Source: Micromonospora tarapacensis
GTDB taxonomy: Bacteria > Actinomycetota > Actinomycetes > Mycobacteriales > Micromonosporaceae
NCBI RefSeq assembly: GCF_019697375.1
Contig: NZ_JAHCDI010000004.1
Coordinates: 5,195,324-5,259,323, forward strand
Direction: 5' to 3'
DNA length: 64,000 nucleotides
Part shown: positions 60,556 through 64,000 of the stretch, one piece after another
Layout of the letters: each line of letters starts with the position of its first letter
Numbering within the stretch: position 1 is the stretch's first letter
Position numbers and translations under genes: made by a program
Notes under the pieces: model-generated
The model's input: the letters and a program-made list of their open reading frames with translations, nothing else
Databases searched by the model: none
Told to the model about the DNA's origin: nothing

Positions 60556-61761
60556 TCATTCGGCCACCGGCGCCGGGCTCGCCCGCTGGGCCCTGGCCCG
60601 CCCGCGGAGCCACTGCTTGAACCAGTTCAGGTCCGGCAACCGGGCGAGCATCGGCCCGGTCACCACCGTGATGAGCACGTACGCCGTGGCGAGCGCCGCC
60701 AGCTGAGGCTCGACGCTGCCGGCGGCCACCGCCAGCCCGGCGATGACGATGGAGAACTCTCCCCGGGGTACGAGTGCCAGCCCGGCGCGCCAGCGTCCCG
60801 GCTCGGCGATTCCGGCCCGCCGGGCCGCCAGGTAGCCGGTCAGGGTCTTCGTTCCCATCGTCACCACTGCGAGCAGCAGCGCCGGCAGCAGCACCGGCGG
60901 GATGTCCCGCGGGTCGGTGACCAGGCCGAAGAAGACGAAGAAGACGGCGGCGAACAGGTCCCGCAGCGGCGTCAGCAGCTGCGTGGCGTGGTGGGCGACC
61001 GGCCCGGAGAGCGCGATGCCGACCAGGAACGCGCCGACCGCCGCCGACACCTGAAGCTTCGCCGCGAGCCCGGCCACCAGCAGGGTCAGGCCGAGCACCC
61101 CGAGCAGCAGTGCCTCGGCGTCGTCGGCCGACATGAAACGGGAGATGACCTTGCCGTACCGGACGGCGACCACCAGCACCGCGATCACGGTCAGTACCGC
61201 GACGCCCAGGCCGAGGCCGCCCTTGGCCAGACCGACGCCGGCCAGCAGGGCGGTCACCAGGGGCAGGTAGAACGCCATCGCCAGGTCCTCGATCACCAGC
61301 ACCGAGAGGACCACCGGCGTCTCCCGGTTACCGAGCCGGCCCAGGTCGGCGAGAACCTTGGCGATCACGCCGGAGGACGAGATCCAGGTGATCCCGGCGA
61401 GCACCACCGCGGAGACCCAACCCCAGCCGAGCAGCAGCGCGAAGGCCGCCCCCGGCAGTGCGTTGAGCAGCACGTCGATCAGGCCGGCCGGCGCGGACGC
61501 TCGGAGGTTGCCGACCAGTTCGCTGGCCGAGTACTCCAGGCCGAGCATCACCAGCAGCAGGATCACGCCGATCTCCGCGCCGACGGCGAAGAACTCCTCG
61601 CTGGCGTTGAGTTCCACGATGCCGCCGTGGCCGAAGGCGAGGCCGGCGAGCAGGTACAGCGGGATCGGCGACAGGCCGATCCGGCGGCTGAGCCGGCCGA
61701 GCAGACCGAGCAGGAACAGCAGCGCGCCGACTTCGACGAGCAGGGTCGTGGTTTCGTGCAT
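60556..61761 (-). CDS. khtU: Monovalent cation:proton antiporter, KhtU/KefB-like
   Basis: The 401-residue CPA2 membrane protein has ~12 helices. Recognisable parts are RRIGLSPIPLYLLAGLAFGHGG, ILLLVMLGLEYSASELV, ITWISSSGVIAKVLADLGRLGNRETPVVLSVLVIEDLAMAFYLPL and ALVPRGEFSIVIAGLAV. It has no TrkA-N or TrkA-C domain of its own; the preceding gene supplies a TrkA-C subunit, as in Bacillus KhtTU. It probably exports K+ or NH4+ in exchange for H+ at high pH. Confidence 0.87.
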   Translation of the reverse strand: MHETTTLLVEVGALLFLLGLLGRLSRRIGLSPIPLYLLAGLAFGHGGIVELNASEEFFAVGAEIGVILLLVMLGLEYSASELVGNLRASAPAGLIDVLLNALPGAAFALLLGWGWVSAVVLAGITWISSSGVIAKVLADLGRLGNRETPVVLSVLVIEDLAMAFYLPLVTALLAGVGLAKGGLGLGVAVLTVIAVLVVAVRYGKVISRFMSADDAEALLLGVLGLTLLVAGLAAKLQVSAAVGAFLVGIALSGPVAHHATQLLTPLRDLFAAVFFVFFGLVTDPRDIPPVLLPALLLAVVTMGTKTLTGYLAARRAGIAEPGRWRAGLALVPRGEFSIVIAGLAVAAGSVEPQLAALATAYVLITVVTGPMLARLPDLNWFKQWLRGRARAQRASPAPVAE

Positions 61762-61768
61762 CCGCGCC

Positions 61769-62269
61769 TCAGCCGTCCGGATCGCCGTCGGCGAAGATGG
61801 CCGTCACCGCGTCGAGACCGTGGCGGGTCCCGACGACGACCACCACGTCGCCGGCGGCGAACCGGAACGAGGGAGCCGGAGAGACGTTCACCTCGCCGTC
61901 GCGCAGCACGGCCACGATCGAGGCGCCGGTGCGCGTCCGGGCCTTCGTGTCCCCCAGCTGCCGATTGACGTACGGCGAGGAGGCCGGAATCGCGACCTGC
62001 TCGGTGAGCAGCCCGGCGGCCTGCTCCCGCAGCCCGGAGAGCTGGCCGAGCATCAGCGACGCGCCGAGAATGTCGGCCAGCGCCTCCGCCTCGTCATCGG
62101 TGAGCGGGATGTCCGCCGCGCAGGCGTCCGGGTCATCCGGGTCGTAGAGGACGAGGTCCCGCCGGCCGTTGCGATGGGAGACGACGCCGAGGCGGCGACC
62201 CGACTCCGTCACCATGTCGTGGCGGACACCGATCCCCGGTAAGGCAGTCTGTTCGACACGTACTCGCAC
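61769..62269 (-). CDS. khtT: KhtT-like TrkA-C regulatory subunit
   Basis: The 166-residue soluble protein has an N-terminal domain ([45 protein letters not shown]) and a C-terminal RCK_C/TrkA-C domain ([25 protein letters not shown] ... [19 protein letters not shown]). In Bacillus KhtT binds c-di-AMP and restrains KhtU. That would complement the possible c-di-AMP riboswitch at 17.4 kb. GTG 62269 starts the gene, which ends 7 bp before khtU. Confidence 0.87.
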   Translation of the reverse strand: MRVRVEQTALPGIGVRHDMVTESGRRLGVVSHRNGRRDLVLYDPDDPDACAADIPLTDDEAEALADILGASLMLGQLSGLREQAAGLLTEQVAIPASSPYVNRQLGDTKARTRTGASIVAVLRDGEVNVSPAPSFRFAAGDVVVVVGTRHGLDAVTAIFADGDPDG

Positions 62270-62347
62270 GAGCTCAGGCTACCTCTCGCGTCGGAGGCCG
62301 AATGACCATGCGTCGGGCCCGCAACCTGGAGGGCGACTGACAGCTGA

Positions 62348-62363
62348 TGTGACCCAGGTCACG
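62348..62363 (+). promoter_or_regulatory. CRP-type site TGTGACCCAGGTCACG before clpB
   Basis: It fits TGTGA-N6-TCACA in 9 of 10 positions and lies between the divergent khtT and clpB genes, ~37 bp before the expected clpB transcription start. Confidence 0.5.
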
Positions 62364-62369
62364 GTTAAG

Positions 62370-62390
62370 GTTGAGTGGAATAGACTCAAG
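62370..62390 (+). promoter_or_regulatory. HAIR (HspR) operator of clpB
   Basis: GTTGAGT (62370-62376), 7 nt, ACTCAAG (62384-62390) matches CTTGAGT-N7-ACTCAAG except the first base. It overlaps a candidate -10, TAGACT (62381-62386). Confidence 0.9.
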
Positions 62391-62435
62391 TCTGGTTGTG
62401 TCTGTCTCAGTGGACACGCCGATCCAGGGGAGCCC

Positions 62436-64000
62436 ATGAACACCGAACGCCTCACCACCAAGAGCCGCGAGACCATCACCGGCGCGGTTGCGCTGGCGAA
62501 CCAGCGCGGGCACGCCACCGTCGAACCGTGGCACCTGCTGCTGTCGCTGCTGGAGACCGAGGGCTCGACCGCTGCCGGTCTGTTGCGCGCCGTCGGGGCC
62601 GACCCCGCCGAGCTGCGCCGGGCCGCGCGGCGGGCCGTCGACACGTTGCCCACCGTCCGCGGCTCCAGCATTGCCGAGCCGACACTGGCCCGCGAGTTCG
62701 TCAACGCCATCGGCGCCGCCGAGCAGATCGCCCGGCCGCTGGGCGACGAGTACACCTCCACCGAGCACCTGCTCGCCGGGCTGGCCCGGGTCGGTGGTGC
62801 CGTCGCCGGCACGCTGAAGGCCGCCGGTGCCACCGAGGAGAGCCTGGTCGCCGCCTTCCCTCAGGTGCGTGGTGGGGACCGTCGGGTGACCAGCGCCGAC
62901 CCGGAGCAGACCTACCAGGCGCTGGCCAAGTACGGCGTCGACCTGACCGCGAGCGCGCGGGACGGCAAGATCGACCCGGTGATCGGCCGGGACTCCGAGA
63001 TCCGTCGGGTGATCCAGGTGCTGTCCCGGCGTACCAAGAACAACCCGGTGCTGATCGGCGAGCCCGGCGTCGGCAAGACCGCGATCGTCGAGGGCCTGGC
63101 CCAGCGGATCGTCGCCGGTGACGTGCCCGAGTCGCTGCGCGACAAGAAGCTGGTCTCGCTCGACCTCGGCGCGATGGTCGCCGGTGCGTCGTACCGGGGC
63201 CAGTTCGAGGAGCGGTTGAAGTCCGTGCTGGAGGAGATCAAGAACTCCGACGGCCAGGTCATCACCTTCCTCGACGAGCTGCACACCGTGGTCGGCGCCG
63301 GCAAGGGCGAGGGCTCGATGGACGCCGGCAACATGCTCAAGCCGATGCTGGCCCGTGGTGAGCTGCGTATGGTCGGCGCCACCACGCTGGACGAGTACCG
63401 CGAGCACATCGAGAAGGACCCGGCCCTGGAACGCCGCTTCCAGCCGGTGCTGGTCGGTGAGCCCACCGTGGAGGACACCATCGGCATCCTGCGCGGGCTC
63501 AAGGAGCGCTACGAGGTGCACCACGGCGTACGCATCACCGACGCCGCCCTGGTGGCCGCCGCCACCCTCTCCGACCGGTACATCACCGACCGGTTCCTGC
63601 CCGACAAGGCGATCGACCTGGTCGACGAGTCGGCGTCCCGACTCCGGATGGAGATCGACTCGCGTCCGGTGGAGGTGGACGAGATCGAGCGGGCGGTGCG
63701 CCGGCTGGAGATCGAGGAGATGGCACTGGCCAAGGAGCCGGATGCCGCATCGGCCGAGCGCCTGGAGCGGCTGCGCAAGGAGTTGGCCGACAAGCGCGAG
63801 CAGCTCACCGCCCTCTCCGAGCGTTGGCAGCTGGAGAAGAGCCACATCACCAAGCTCTCCACCGCCAAGGAGGAGTTGGAGCGGCTCGGCGGCGAGGCCG
63901 AGCGGGCCGAGCGCGATGGCGAGCTGGAACGCGCCGCCGAGCTGCGCTACGGCCGGATTCCCGCGCTCAAGGCCGAACTGGCCACCGCCGAGGAGGAACT
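62436..64000 (+). CDS. clpB: ClpB disaggregase, N-terminal part (runs off the window)
   Basis: The first ~521 codons are present; the frame stays open to the window end. An N-terminal Clp repeat domain ([34 protein letters not shown]) precedes AAA+ module 1. That module has Walker [16 protein letters not shown], Walker [45 protein letters not shown], and the start of the coiled-coil M domain. ClpB rescues aggregated proteins with DnaK. GGGGAG precedes the ATG, and a HAIR operator lies 45 bp upstream. Confidence 0.97.
   Translation, partial: MNTERLTTKSRETITGAVALANQRGHATVEPWHLLLSLLETEGSTAAGLLRAVGADPAELRRAARRAVDTLPTVRGSSIAEPTLAREFVNAIGAAEQIARPLGDEYTSTEHLLAGLARVGGAVAGTLKAAGATEESLVAAFPQVRGGDRRVTSADPEQTYQALAKYGVDLTASARDGKIDPVIGRDSEIRRVIQVLSRRTKNNPVLIGEPGVGKTAIVEGLAQRIVAGDVPESLRDKKLVSLDLGAMVAGASYRGQFEERLKSVLEEIKNSDGQVITFLDELHTVVGAGKGEGSMDAGNMLKPMLARGELRMVGATTLDEYREHIEKDPALERRFQPVLVGEPTVEDTIGILRGLKERYEVHHGVRITDAALVAAATLSDRYITDRFLPDKAIDLVDESASRLRMEIDSRPVEVDEIERAVRRLEIEEMALAKEPDAASAERLERLRKELADKREQLTALSERWQLEKSHITKLSTAKEELERLGGEAERAERDGELERAAELRYGRIPALKAELATAEEE

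Overview
The window is high-GC actinobacterial DNA (well above 70% G+C by eye, with GTG and TTG starts and many 1-4 bp gene overlaps). Gene content and order point to the Micromonosporaceae (Micromonospora, Salinispora and relatives). The leading block fhaA-fhaB-pstP-rodA-pbpA-pknA-pknB, followed by an opposed pabA/trpG, a DUF881 protein and crgA, matches the conserved oriC-proximal cell-wall and Ser/Thr-kinase cluster known from Mycobacterium and Streptomyces. The genus is an inference, not a proof.

Layout. 1-8.4 kb: envelope growth and phospho-signalling operon (+). 8.6-13.5 kb: pabA, a small membrane protein, a class E sortase, a long Trp/Pro/Gln repeat protein and DUF881 (-), then crgA (+). 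13.8-18.5 kb: an EtfD-type Fe-S membrane oxidoreductase and two NlpC/P60 hydrolases behind unusual leaders. 18.6-25.9 kb: housekeeping genes (dcd, a PPOX protein behind a perfect LexA box, an M43 metalloprotease, tRNA-Gly, an LLM oxidoreductase, ASCH, a hydrolase, a phosphoribosyltransferase, a DPBB protein, a SpoIIE-type phosphatase). 26.1-28 kb: acyl-CoA dehydrogenase. 28.1-33.3 kb: glxA, cslZ and cslA, the tip-glycan system of mycelial actinomycetes. 33.3-39.6 kb: two DUF6458 paralogues, SixA, PAQR, 5-oxoprolinase pxpBCA and a thioredoxin/NHL protein. 39.7-41.6 kb: an XRE-DUF397 pair with two divergent unknowns. 41.7-50 kb: an LppU-type Pro-rich membrane protein, a 45-residue basic protein, the branched-chain 2-oxoacid dehydrogenase operon and a Pro/Ser/Thr surface protein. 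50-54.9 kb: an unknown and two paired membrane GTPases. 55.1-64 kb: dnaK-grpE-dnaJ-hspR, two unknowns, a KhtTU-like K+/H+ antiporter pair and clpB, which runs off the window.

How genes work together. HAIR operators precede both dnaK and clpB, so the HspR encoded here probably controls both. The acyl-CoA dehydrogenase and the EtfD-like protein lie about 12 kb apart yet carry the same GTTACTG-N3-GGTAAC palindrome (16 bp) in their upstream regions. This fits a joint beta-oxidation electron-transfer regulon and is the most interesting regulatory observation. A perfect TCGAAC-N4-GTTCGA SOS box abuts the -10 of a leaderless PPOX-family gene. Several genes show a -10 hexamer 6-7 nt before the start codon, as expected of leaderless transcripts.

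Data quality. Eight apparent single-base indels, most in or next to short G/C runs, interrupt pstP (2), the sortase-linked repeat protein (2), the SpoIIE phosphatase (1, uncertain), pxpB (2, compensating) and the 2-oxoacid dehydrogenase E2 (1). Sequencing error is the simplest explanation. Coordinates for these genes span the reconstructed reading, not one open frame.
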